A stretch of DNA of 64,000 nucleotides from Vondammii sp040505895 (GTDB taxonomy: Bacteria; Pseudomonadota; Gammaproteobacteria; Chromatiales; Chromatiaceae). The translations under genes were made by a program, and so were the position numbers. Below, in pieces: positions 17,440 through 25,758 of this stretch. Below the pieces are notes generated by a model. That model made no database searches, was not told the DNA's origin, and saw only the letters and a list, made by a program, of their open reading frames with translations. Numbering within the stretch: position 1 is the stretch's first letter; every line of letters starts with the position of its first letter. The stretch is from NCBI GenBank assembly GCA_040505895.1, contig JBEVXU010000012.1, positions 322,507 through 386,506 on the forward strand, read 5' to 3'.

Positions 17440-17973
17440 ATGAAGAAAGAGAGGTACTGCGCCTACAACCCATTCACGAAACTCGTGATGAGCTATCGAA
17501 ATCCGAAAAGACCACTACACAATCCATTGACAAGAGTTCCCGGGGTCTCAGTTCGCCGGTACATGCTGGACCAGCCGGCACTGCTGGCAGACGTCGAGCA
17601 GACGCACGGCTTGTATATTGTAGGTCACTGTAGTCCAGGCTCAAGTCAGATTTCGAGTGGTGGCGAGGATGACGAGAGCATAGATGCCGATGAGCTAGCT
17701 CGTCGGATAAGGGCGAACGGTCTACCACTTGATCGACTTAAAATGAAGCTTTGGGCGTGTAATGCGGGGAGGGGCACCCTCTTGCATCGGGCATTCGCGC
17801 GAAAGCTGCTCAGAAGCTTGCGCAGAGTCGGCTACAGTCAGATCGCTGTGGACGCCTATACCTTGACCCTGGGAAAGCGGCAGAACTTCGATGACGGTCT
17901 GTGGCACAACCGAGCGTACGGGAAGCAAGGCGAGCAAGTCAGAGCAAGCGCACATCGGAAGACGTTCCGTTGA
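17440..17973 (+). CDS. Small caspase-like (clan CD) protein, uncharacterised
   Basis: 177 residues; ATG 17440 has GGAG seven bases before it, and a GTG three bases earlier is possible. I do not recognise a named family. The middle has the two hallmarks of caspase-fold enzymes (CHAT, C80, C25 type): a histidine after a hydrophobic strand in LYIVGHCSPGSSQI (about residue 62) and a cysteine after another in MKLWACNAGRG (about residue 107), with helix ARKLLRSLRRVGYSQIAVDA after it. Between them is IDADELARRIRANGLPLDRL, the usual helix before the second strand. No signal peptide or partner domain is visible. It sits in an accessory patch behind RAYT and the broken znuB. The fold call is inference from pattern alone. 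Confidence 0.55.
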   Translation: MKKERYCAYNPFTKLVMSYRNPKRPLHNPLTRVPGVSVRRYMLDQPALLADVEQTHGLYIVGHCSPGSSQISSGGEDDESIDADELARRIRANGLPLDRLKMKLWACNAGRGTLLHRAFARKLLRSLRRVGYSQIAVDAYTLTLGKRQNFDDGLWHNRAYGKQGEQVRASAHRKTFR

Positions 17974-18189
17974 TGTATCGAATGAAGGTGCATCACGACT
18001 GATCCGCAGATGGTCTAATAGGGCATGACTGCGTATACGCTATCACTTAGCGCATGGCTGATTTGGTTGTAGCGCAGCAATCTATAGGGTGTCCATTATT
18101 GCTTTATGCACATATCAAACTGTTCTGCCAATTCTGGCGATGACTTTTTAGTAAACGCGACAATAGGCTGGTTTATATCACTCTTTTCA

Positions 18190-19881
18190 CTAAACTTTAA
18201 AACTTCCCACCATATGCTTTAACTTGCCTGCAAGCTCTGCAAAGTGTTCGCTGGCTTGAGCTGTTTCTTTGGAATCCAAGGTAGTCTGTGCTGCAATATT
18301 GGAGATACTGGCGATATTCTGCTGAATATCTTCTGCGACCGCATTCTGCTCTTCGGCGGCACTCGCCACCTGCTCATTGACCTCAGAGATACTCTCCACA
18401 GAGGTGGTAATGGCTCGCAATGATTCGCCCGCCAGTGAGACCTCATGCGCACCCTCCCGGGCACGCACCCTGCCCTTCTCCACCAAGGCAACAGCATTGC
18501 GTGCCGCACTCTGCAGACGCTCGATCATCTCCTGAATTTCAGTTGTCGAATCCTGCGTTCGTGCAGCCAGAGTGCGCACCTCATCCGCCACTACGGCAAA
18601 ACCACGTCCCTGTTCTCCAGCCCGTGCCGCCTCGATTGCGGCATTCAACGCCAATAGATTTGTCTGATCAGCAATTCCACGAATCACATCCAGCACACCA
18701 CCGATGCTCTCGCTATCCACCGCCAGTTTCTGAATCACATCTGCTGTAGTAACCACCTCATCGGCCAGTTCATTGATGTGTTTCATTGTGCTCATTACCA
18801 CATTGAGACCCTTACCGGTCTCCTCACGGGCGTTGCGGGTTGCATCGGCCGCCTCGACGGTATTTCTTGCGACCTCCTGTACAGTAGTCACCATCTGTTG
18901 CATAGCGATGACGATGTGGTCCGTTGCAGCCTGTTGCTCTCTAATACCGGCTCCCGTCTTCTCTGTCACCATATAGGTCTGTTCTGCAGCGGAAGAGAGC
19001 AGTTCAGAAACCCCACGGATTTCCAGCACCATATCCTGAATCGCCTGTATAAACGAGTTGAACCAGTGTGACAGTTCACCCAATTCGGTACCCTTCTGCT
19101 CACTCAATCGTTGAGTAAGATTCCCTTCTCCTTCAGCGATATCATGTAGATGCGCAATAACCTGTCCCAGAGGGCGCTTAATACTTAGCGTAATCAAGAA
19201 CCCAAGTACTAGCGCCAAAACCAGCCCCCCGACAATAACAACCAAAGAGGCAAGCGTTGCACTGTTAGATGCTTGACTTGTGCCCGACAGAGCACTGTTT
19301 TGAATATTCCAGCCTACATGCTCAACTTCATCTAGAAGGATAATAATCTCTTCTGCATTGGCATCTGCCGCCGTATCCAAACTATGTTGCTGAACGGCTG
19401 CGGCATCAGATTGGATATTGTTACTAAAGCCCAACAAAACCAGATCATGGATCTGTTCTACTCTTTTCATCAAGAGATGGTCGTGCACACGCTCAACATC
19501 CGTGAGCAGCTTTTTAAGCTGGTCGATCACTTGCTTCCCGGCCAGTTGTCCGGATTGCTCATTGAGGATGCCGTGCATCTTCACAATCAGTGCAGCGAGC
19601 TCTCCTTTCTGGGCTTGTGATGCCTGCCAAAACGACTCCATCTCCCCCTTATCTTCGGCGCTCAGCATCTCCATAATGTATAGTTGCTGAGAACGGATAG
19701 CCATTTTCATCTTCATGGCTGTACCGATAAGAGGTGCAGAACTGATAACCTTCTCTGACTCTTTGTTGATCTGATTCATACCCTGATAGTTGACACCACC
19801 AACCACTAGAATAACGACAGCAAGCAGGCCAAAACAGGCCACCAGTCTTGCCATAATTGAAATATTATTTAGAAAACCCAT
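18190..19881 (-). CDS. Methyl-accepting chemotaxis protein
   Basis: A transmembrane chemoreceptor of 563 residues that signals to CheA/CheW. Start ATG 19881 gives MGFLNNISIMARLVACFGLL with the first membrane helix (about 8-30), then a four-helix-bundle ligand domain, a second helix near residues 210-235 (LVVIVGGLVLALVLGFLITL), a HAMP region (VIAHLHDIAEGEGNLTQRL, abridged as DIAEGEGNLTQRL) and the signalling hairpin with the highly conserved tip IADQTNLLALNAAIEAARAG and GRGFAVVADEVRTLA. No C-terminal NWETF-like CheR tether. The ligand is unknown. It stands alone; no che genes are nearby. Confidence 0.93.
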   Translation of the reverse strand: MGFLNNISIMARLVACFGLLAVVILVVGGVNYQGMNQINKESEKVISSAPLIGTAMKMKMAIRSQQLYIMEMLSAEDKGEMESFWQASQAQKGELAALIVKMHGILNEQSGQLAGKQVIDQLKKLLTDVERVHDHLLMKRVEQIHDLVLLGFSNNIQSDAAAVQQHSLDTAADANAEEIIILLDEVEHVGWNIQNSALSGTSQASNSATLASLVVIVGGLVLALVLGFLITLSIKRPLGQVIAHLHDIAEGEGNLTQRLSEQKGTELGELSHWFNSFIQAIQDMVLEIRGVSELLSSAAEQTYMVTEKTGAGIREQQAATDHIVIAMQQMVTTVQEVARNTVEAADATRNAREETGKGLNVVMSTMKHINELADEVVTTADVIQKLAVDSESIGGVLDVIRGIADQTNLLALNAAIEAARAGEQGRGFAVVADEVRTLAARTQDSTTEIQEMIERLQSAARNAVALVEKGRVRAREGAHEVSLAGESLRAITTSVESISEVNEQVASAAEEQNAVAEDIQQNIASISNIAAQTTLDSKETAQASEHFAELAGKLKHMVGSFKV

Positions 19882-20143
19882 AGACTCTCCATTCCCTCAC
19901 TTCTACCGTCTGAACCGCTTCTCTAATTCTGCCATCAAATCTGGTCAAATTGGGCTCAATCCCCGTAATAGTGGATTGATTGGCTGATCGCTAAGGCCCG
20001 CACCCTGCAAATGGCTACCGGCCTGACACAAGCCGACACTCAATAACGTGATATCAAACACCATTTACTGCAACTTGAGACAATTTCACAATAATCAACA
20101 TCTCACATAAGAACCATAGTTTTGCTAGCGGCTGCTTATCGGT

Positions 20144-20270
20144 TTTATTAACTTAAGTTTCGGAATTCAAATGACGTAAAAGGCTTGGATAGATCGTCCC
20201 TTCTCCCTCAGGGAGAAGGCCAGGATGAGGGAGAGGGGGCTAATTAACTCCGAAACTTGAGTTATTAAAT
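20144..20270. repeat. Foldback element with internal REP-like hairpin
   Basis: AACTTAAGTTTCGGAATT (20150-20167) pairs imperfectly with AACTCCGAAACTTGAGTT (20246-20263). Between them is a CCTTCTCCCTCAGGGAGAAGG hairpin-type sequence (20199-20219) followed by GAGGGAGAGGGGG, resembling the cores of the elements at 22574 and 38466. It fills the gap between kbl and the chemoreceptor together with about 260 bases in which I see nothing else. Confidence 0.65.
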
Positions 20271-20296
20271 ACGGACTACCATGCTTTGCTATGCAT

Positions 20297-21487
20297 TCAG
20301 AGCCCCATTTCCCCTTTCACCGCATTGAAATACTCCATGGAAAGAGCCAGTTCATCCATGGTATGAGCGGCGGATATCTGAGTACGAATACGTGCCTTAC
20401 CATCAGGCACAACCGGGTAGGAGAAGGCAATAACATAGACCCCCTTCTCCAACATTCTGGCGGCAAACTCTACCGCAACAGATGCATCGTAGAGCATGAT
20501 CGGGCAGATAGGGTGACTGCCGGGAAGGATATCAAACCCATGCTCACTCATTCCCTGACGGAAGAAGCGGGTATTCTCTTCGAGCTGGTCATGCAGTTCA
20601 CTGGAACGACCAAGCAGTTCCAGTGCCTTGATCGCTCCCGCCACTACCGGTGGCGCCAAGGTATTGGAGAAGAGGTAGGGGCGCGAGCGCTGACGCAGTA
20701 GTTCAACGATTTCACGGCGACCACTGGTATAACCGCCACCGGCCCCACCCAGCGCCTTGCCCAGGGTGCCGGTGGTGATATCCACACGATCCACACAGCC
20801 GCGGTATTCGTGAGTGCCACGCCCACGTTTGCCGACAAGTCCAACGCCATGGCTATCGTCGAAATGAACCAAAGCATTGTAGGTTTCAGCCAGCTCACAG
20901 ATATGGTCGAGTTGGGCGATAGTGCCATCCATAGAGAAGACACCATCGGTTGAGATCAGCTTAAAGCGTGCACCGGCAGCATCCGCCACCTTTAGTTGTC
21001 CCTCAAGATCAGCCATATCACTGTTGCGGTAGCGGTAGCGTTTTGCCTTGCTCAGGCGTATACCATCGATGATTGAGGCGTGATTCAGCTCATCTGAGAT
21101 CACTGCATCCTCCGCTCCCAACAAAGCTTCGTATAGCCCACCATTGGCATCGAAACAGGAGGGGTAGAGGATAGTATCCTCTGTACTGAGAAACTCACTC
21201 AGCTTGGCTTCCAGTCGCTTATGAATTGACTGGGTGCCGCAGATAAAGCGTACCGAAGCAAGGCCATAACCCCACTCTTCAAGCCCTCGGTGGGCCGCCT
21301 CCACCACCTCAGGGTGCTGGGCCAGCCCAAGGTAGTTATTGGCACAGAGGTTGATTACCTGCGGGTGGCCAGGCACATCCACATGACTTCCCTGAGGGGT
21401 GGTAATGATGCGCTCATCCTTATAGAGCCCGGCACTATGAATAGTCTCAAGCTGCTGTTGCAGGTGCTGTTTGAATTCTTTATACAT
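20297..21487 (-). CDS. kbl: Glycine C-acetyltransferase (2-amino-3-ketobutyrate CoA ligase)
   Basis: Kbl is a PLP enzyme that cleaves 2-amino-3-ketobutyrate with CoA to glycine and acetyl-CoA, the second step of threonine breakdown. 396 residues from ATG 21487 (MYKEFKQHLQQQ), preceded by AAGGAAAG; the longer frame to 21511 lacks family match. Key features: NLCANNYLGLAQHP, SVRFICGTQSIHKRLE, HFDDSHGVGLVG with the cofactor-ring Asp and His, and the Schiff-base lysine in TGTLGKALGGAGGGY. The C-terminus has PVVPDGKARIRTQISAAHT. It is downstream of tdh in one operon, the usual pairing, with the product of Tdh as its substrate. Confidence 0.95.
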   Translation of the reverse strand: MYKEFKQHLQQQLETIHSAGLYKDERIITTPQGSHVDVPGHPQVINLCANNYLGLAQHPEVVEAAHRGLEEWGYGLASVRFICGTQSIHKRLEAKLSEFLSTEDTILYPSCFDANGGLYEALLGAEDAVISDELNHASIIDGIRLSKAKRYRYRNSDMADLEGQLKVADAAGARFKLISTDGVFSMDGTIAQLDHICELAETYNALVHFDDSHGVGLVGKRGRGTHEYRGCVDRVDITTGTLGKALGGAGGGYTSGRREIVELLRQRSRPYLFSNTLAPPVVAGAIKALELLGRSSELHDQLEENTRFFRQGMSEHGFDILPGSHPICPIMLYDASVAVEFAARMLEKGVYVIAFSYPVVPDGKARIRTQISAAHTMDELALSMEYFNAVKGEMGL

Positions 21488-21498
21488 AGCGCTTTCCT

Positions 21499-22536
21499 TC
21501 AACTCTCCCAATCGAGAATCACCTTGCCCGACTCGCCTGTACGCATCACATCGAAGCCCTGCTGAAACTCATCAGCGGAAAAACGGTGGGTAATGATTGG
21601 AGAGATATCCAATCCACTATCGATCATCACTGACATCTTATACCAGGTCTCATACATCTCGCGGCCATAGATACCTTTGATGGTGAGCATGTTGAACACC
21701 ACTTTGTTCCAGTCGACGGTCATCTCTTCAGAGGGAAGCCCGAGCATGGCAATCTTGCCGCCATGACACATATTGTCGAGCATGGCGGCAAATGCCGAAG
21801 GGTTACCCGACATCTCCAGAGCGATATCAAAGCCCTCATCCATTCCCAACTCCTGTTGCACATCCTCCAGCCGTTCACTGCGCACATCCACTGTACGGGT
21901 AGCTCCCAGCCGTGACGCCAGGTTGAGCCGGTAGGGGTTGATATCAGTAATCACTACATGACGTGCTCCAGCATGGCGGCAGACTGCCGCCGCCATGGCA
22001 CCAATGGGACCGGCACCGGTGATCAGTACATCCTCGCCTACCAAATCATATTTAAGTGCGGTGTGGACGGCGTTGCCGAATGGATCGAATACAGCAGCAA
22101 TATCCAGATCAGTTGCCGGGCGGTGTTCCCAGACGTTGGACATCGGCAGTGCCACATACTCAGCAAATGCACCCTGGCGGTTAACACCAATACCGCTGGT
22201 ATGGGCACAGAGGTGGCGGCGACCGGCCATACAGTTGCGGCAGCGTCCACACACCACATGCCCCTCACCGGAGACAATTTCTCCCACTCTAAAGTCATTG
22301 ACGTTATCGCCCACCGCCACGATCTCACCAACAAACTCATGCCCCACCACCATCGGCACGGGGATGGTTTTTTGCGCCCAAGCATCCCAGTTATAGATAT
22401 GGATATCGGTGCCACAGATGGCAGTACGCTTCACCTTGATCAACACATCGTTGATACCGATGGACGGCACCGGTACCTGCTCCATCCAGATGCCCTCTTC
22501 AGGTTTTGCTTTCACCAGCGCCCGCATAGTTTCCAT
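21499..22536 (-). CDS. tdh: L-threonine 3-dehydrogenase
   Basis: Zinc- and NAD-dependent oxidation of L-threonine to 2-amino-3-ketobutyrate, feeding Kbl. 345 residues; ATG 22536 (METMRALVK) or ATG 22527 (MRALVK) are both possible, the second matching E. coli Tdh better. Catalytic zinc site TAICGTDIHIYNWDAW with Cys38-type ligand and GHEFVGEIV; structural zinc cluster CGRCRNCMAGRRHLC; nucleotide fold GAGPIGAMAAAV; and FDPFGNAVHTAL. It overlaps nothing and is 11 bases upstream of kbl. The upstream gap is taken up by a repeat element. Confidence 0.95.
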   Translation of the reverse strand: METMRALVKAKPEEGIWMEQVPVPSIGINDVLIKVKRTAICGTDIHIYNWDAWAQKTIPVPMVVGHEFVGEIVAVGDNVNDFRVGEIVSGEGHVVCGRCRNCMAGRRHLCAHTSGIGVNRQGAFAEYVALPMSNVWEHRPATDLDIAAVFDPFGNAVHTALKYDLVGEDVLITGAGPIGAMAAAVCRHAGARHVVITDINPYRLNLASRLGATRTVDVRSERLEDVQQELGMDEGFDIALEMSGNPSAFAAMLDNMCHGGKIAMLGLPSEEMTVDWNKVVFNMLTIKGIYGREMYETWYKMSVMIDSGLDISPIITHRFSADEFQQGFDVMRTGESGKVILDWES

Positions 22537-22573
22537 TTTACCACCGACCTTTTTTCGTTATTCAACGTCGAAG

Positions 22574-22775
22574 TGCAGTCCTCCCTCTCCCCAACGGAGG
22601 GTGTCGCAAAAGTACCCTCTCCCCACCGGGGAGAGGGCTAGGGTGAGGGGGATCAATAGGTAACTTATTGATTTAATACACCCTCATCCTAACCTTCTCC
22701 CTCGTAGGGAGAAGGGACTGGTGCTTTTACGACACCCTCCACCGGGGAGAGGGAACTGGAGCTTTCACCACACCC
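22574..22775. repeat. Dispersed composite REP element, copy 1
   Basis: About 200 bases made of several short hairpins (CCCTCTCCCCACCGGGGAGAGGG near 22615, given as two arms CCCTCTCCCC and GGGGAGAGGG; CTTCTCCCTCGTAGGGAGAAG near 22696, given as CTTCTCCCT and AGGGAGAAG). The same composite lies in the opposite orientation at 38466-38660: AGGGTGTCGTAAAAGCACCA there is the complement of 22716-22735 here. It occupies the gap between tdh and the MocR gene. Confidence 0.8.
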
Positions 22776-22847
22776 TATCAGACACCACCCTCACCATTGA
22801 ACTAGGACAGCCCAGCTCCCGTTCAAGTATAGGTCTGATTCATCACC

Positions 22848-24272
22848 CTATTCTGTACCGCTCAACTCTTTGGTAAGTTCACCCAGCACCTGCATAGCAG
22901 TCTCAATCTTTTCATAGGGCGTATTGGCATAACTCAGACGTATGTGATTTTTATATTTATCCGAAGCGGTAAATAGATTGCCAAAGGCGATACCCACCCC
23001 TCTCTCCATCGCCTGATCAAACAGCACCTGAGTATCGATCACTCCCGGTAGCTCCAACCACAACAGGTAACCGCCATTGGGACAGGTCACCCTTGTCCCC
23101 TTTGGGAAATAGCGCTCTACCCACCCCAACATATGATCTCTACCCCTTCTGTAGTTGCTGCGCATTTTGCGGATATGTCGGTCATATCCCCCCGAAGCGA
23201 TAAATTCAGCGATAGCCAACTGGGGCAATGTTGAAGTACTCATGCTCGAGACATACTTCATCTGTATCACATCCTGTTGATAACGCCCGGGAGCAACCCA
23301 GCCGACCCGTAATCCAGGCGCCAGAGATTTGGAGAAGGATGAACAGAGGATCACCCGTCCCTCGCTATCGAATGACTTGATCGCCTTGGGGCGTGGTGTC
23401 TCATAAGAGAGGTCGCCGTAGATATCATCTTCGATCAGCGGGATATCGTAACGCCTCAACAGTGCCAATAGTGCCCGTTTGCGCTCATCGGACATTGAAT
23501 AGCCCAAGGGGTTATTGAAGGTGGGCGTCAGCAGGCAAGCTTTTACCTGCCACTGATCAAGGGCAAGCTCCAAGGCCTCCAGGCTGATACCGGTTTGTGA
23601 ATCCGTGGGAATTTCAAGCGCCTTGAGACCCAAGGCCTCAATCACCTGCAGAGAGCCATAGAAACAGGGGGAGTCCACAACCACCGTATCACCAGGTTCG
23701 GTTAGGGCACGCAGGCTACAGGATACCGCCTCAATACAGCCATTGGTGATCAGAATTTCATCAGGTGACACCCCATACCCCGCATCGACGGCAATTTTGG
23801 CAATCTGCCTGCGCAGTTCGATGCAGCCATAGAGATATTCATAGTGAAGAGACCGGACACCCTCAGAGGACGCTAGATTGGAGACCTTTCGCTGTAGAGG
23901 TTTCAGCGTGGGTGTCGTCACATCCGGGGTGGCCATCCCAAGATAGACTGCACCGGGTATATCCGTTTTCCGGTATATAGAATCGCGTATCTGTGCCCAT
24001 TTACTGACCACCTTGGGCCTTGTGGTGTATTGCGGCATCAACGGAGGCACCGGGGCAACCGACTTCCGCTGACAGACATAAAAGCCCGACTTGGCCCGCG
24101 CCTCTACATCCCCGGCGTCCTGCAACAGGCGAAACGCCTCTTGAACGGTTGAAATACTGACACGGTGCTGCCTGCTCAAGTGCCTGATCGATGGGAGTTT
24201 ATCCCCGGACCGAAAGATCTTCTTATCAATCTGATCCCTCAGTAGTTCAGCCAGCTGCTCATATTTTTTCAT
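22848..24272 (-). CDS. MocR-type regulator (GntR domain fused to aminotransferase fold)
   Basis: A PLP-dependent transcription factor, 474 residues from ATG 24272 (MKKYEQLAELLRDQI); ATG 24290 would add six residues. The N-terminal winged helix reads SGDKLPSIRHLSRQHRVSIS and TVQEAFRLLQDAGDVEARAK. The C-terminal aminotransferase-like domain has ITNGCIEAVSCSLRAL, TPTFNNPLGYSMS, EDDIYGDL and the PLP lysine in CSSFSKSLAPGLRVGW. It is divergent from a DUF1127 gene, a common arrangement, with shared upstream repeats containing CTGTAC. The effector is probably an amino compound, but the target genes are not known; the DUF1127 gene and the downstream dehydrogenase are candidates. Confidence 0.88.
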   Translation of the reverse strand: MKKYEQLAELLRDQIDKKIFRSGDKLPSIRHLSRQHRVSISTVQEAFRLLQDAGDVEARAKSGFYVCQRKSVAPVPPLMPQYTTRPKVVSKWAQIRDSIYRKTDIPGAVYLGMATPDVTTPTLKPLQRKVSNLASSEGVRSLHYEYLYGCIELRRQIAKIAVDAGYGVSPDEILITNGCIEAVSCSLRALTEPGDTVVVDSPCFYGSLQVIEALGLKALEIPTDSQTGISLEALELALDQWQVKACLLTPTFNNPLGYSMSDERKRALLALLRRYDIPLIEDDIYGDLSYETPRPKAIKSFDSEGRVILCSSFSKSLAPGLRVGWVAPGRYQQDVIQMKYVSSMSTSTLPQLAIAEFIASGGYDRHIRKMRSNYRRGRDHMLGWVERYFPKGTRVTCPNGGYLLWLELPGVIDTQVLFDQAMERGVGIAFGNLFTASDKYKNHIRLSYANTPYEKIETAMQVLGELTKELSGTE

Positions 24273-24275
24273 AAT

Positions 24276-24367
24276 ACCAGTACAACTCATATCAGAATTT
24301 AACAGTACAGATAGTCAGATAGCCAATCTGTACCGGTATATTAATTTATCTCTATATCTGTAACGGT
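24276..24367. promoter_or_regulatory. Repeated CTGTA motifs between mocR and the DUF1127 gene
   Basis: ATCTGTACCGGT (24326-24337) and ATCTGTAACGGT (24356-24367) are direct repeats with start points 30 bases apart, about three helical turns. Inverse copies CAGTACAG (24303-24310) and ACCAGTACA (24276-24284) lie nearer mocR. MocR proteins typically bind direct repeats of this kind, so this is a plausible operator region for both divergent genes. Confidence 0.55.
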
Positions 24368-24421
24368 TTCAGTGTAGTCGGTAACCTGTTCATCAGCAAA
24401 TATTGTTGGGAGAACAAGAGA

Positions 24422-24622
24422 ATGGAAATTGTCATGACCAGGAGCAGAGGAACCGGATACGAAATATTTCCACTAGGTGTAATTGAACAGCTCAAGTGTT
24501 GGTATGCACGCCACCAACAAAGAGAACAGCTACTCCAAATGGATGACCGCGCACTCAAAGATATTGGAATCAGCCGGGTAGATGCCCTCTCCGAAGGAAC
24601 AAAACCCTTTTGGAAGAAGTAG
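24422..24622 (+). CDS. DUF1127 small protein
   Basis: 66 residues, or 62 from ATG 24434. The C-terminal half holds the DUF1127 pattern: LKCWYARHQQREQLLQMDDR followed by ALKDIGISRVDALSEGTKPF and a basic end WKK. Such proteins are small, basic and often RNA-binding regulators in alpha- and gammaproteobacteria; several affect phosphate, arginine or stress physiology. The divergent mocR gene and shared operators suggest MocR control. It is followed 52 bases later by a dehydrogenase gene on the same strand. Confidence 0.85.
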   Translation: MEIVMTRSRGTGYEIFPLGVIEQLKCWYARHQQREQLLQMDDRALKDIGISRVDALSEGTKPFWKK

Positions 24623-24674
24623 GTGTATGGCAGTCTGTGAGGCACAAGTTTCAGAAAGCATAAGGAGTGGGCAG

Positions 24675-25541
24675 ATGACAAAGGCAGCATTCATAGGTCT
24701 CGGTGTGATGGGTTACCCCATGGCAGGTCACCTGGCAACCGCCGGTTGCGACACCACTGTGTTCAACCGCACCACAGCCAAGGCCGACCAGTGGGTCAAA
24801 CAGCATGGCAACAGCCGAGCCCTGACACCCCGGGATGCCTGCACCGACAAAGACTTTGCCTTTATCTGCGTCGGTAATGACGATGACCTGCGCAGCGTGA
24901 TCTACGGTGATGACGGCGTCCTGGCCGGATTGAGCGAGGGGAGCACTTTGATTGATCACACCACCGCCAGTGCTGAAGTAGCCAGGGAAATCAGTGCAGA
25001 AGCTGCGAAACGGGGTATCCACTTTATCGATGCCCCGGTCTCCGGCGGCCAGGCAGGGGCTGAGAACGGCAATCTCACCATCATGTGCGGCGGTGATGAG
25101 AATGCCTTTGAAGCAGCTGAACCGATCATGAAAATCTATGGACAGCGCGTAATGCTGATGGGGCCCACCGGCTCCGGCCAACTGACCAAGATGGTCAACC
25201 AGATCTGTTTTGCCGGTCTCTTGCAATCATTGGCGGAGGGGATCAACTTTGCACAGCGTGCCGGACTCGATACTGAAAAAGTATTCAACGTACTCTCAAA
25301 AGGCGCCGCCCAAAGCTGGCAGATGGAGAATCGCGCCACGACCATGAGCGCAGGTAAATTCGACTTCGGCTTTGCCGTTGACTTGATGCGCAAGGATCTC
25401 TCTATCTGCATGGCAGAGGCACAAAACAACGGCTCCGCCCTGCCCGTCACCGCCCTAGTTGATCAATTTTATCAGCAGGTACAGATGAAGGGCGGCAGCC
25501 GCTTTGACACATCGAGTCTTATTCTGAATCTGCAGGAGTGA
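24675..25541 (+). CDS. Beta-hydroxyacid dehydrogenase (HIBADH/GlxR family)
   Basis: NAD(P)-dependent oxidoreductase of 288 residues acting on 3-hydroxyisobutyrate, tartronate semialdehyde, succinic semialdehyde or a relative. ATG 24675 follows AAGGAG; the in-frame extension upstream is not family-like. Dinucleotide fold FIGLGVMGYPMAGHL; substrate motif DAPVSGGQAGAENGNLTIMC; catalytic lysine in GSGQLTKMVNQICFAG; and DFGFAVDLMRKDLSICM. The exact substrate cannot be told apart from sequence alone. Context with mocR and DUF1127 suggests an amino-acid or small organic acid pathway. Confidence 0.88.
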   Translation: MTKAAFIGLGVMGYPMAGHLATAGCDTTVFNRTTAKADQWVKQHGNSRALTPRDACTDKDFAFICVGNDDDLRSVIYGDDGVLAGLSEGSTLIDHTTASAEVAREISAEAAKRGIHFIDAPVSGGQAGAENGNLTIMCGGDENAFEAAEPIMKIYGQRVMLMGPTGSGQLTKMVNQICFAGLLQSLAEGINFAQRAGLDTEKVFNVLSKGAAQSWQMENRATTMSAGKFDFGFAVDLMRKDLSICMAEAQNNGSALPVTALVDQFYQQVQMKGGSRFDTSSLILNLQE

Positions 25542-25660
25542 GATCTTGGGGCGGTCTAAGCCCCATATTCACATAGCTGAATTGAATTGTGCTCAGGGGG
25601 TACAGATGTTGCGTTTTCTGAGCGCTAGGTAATCGGCAATGGCGTGTTCAGAACTCCCTT

Positions 25661-25758
25661 AAGGAGATCCAGATTAAGTCTGGTTAGATTTAGGCTGAGA
25701 TAAAATTGTTCCAATTTTAGCCAGCGTAAAGTCATCATGACTTGATCAGGGCCTCCTT
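25661..25758. repeat. Short IS5-like-ended MITE, copy 1 (internally deleted)
   Basis: Ends AAGGAGATCCAGATTAAGTC (25661-25680) and GACTTGATCAGGGCCTCCTT (25739-25758) are inverted relative to each other. The interior TGGTTAGATTTAGGCTGAGA and AATTTTAGCCAGCGTAAAG is shared with the longer copy at 36199-36360, which has about 60 extra central bases. The right end supplies the first two bases of the proV stop codon. Confidence 0.75.
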
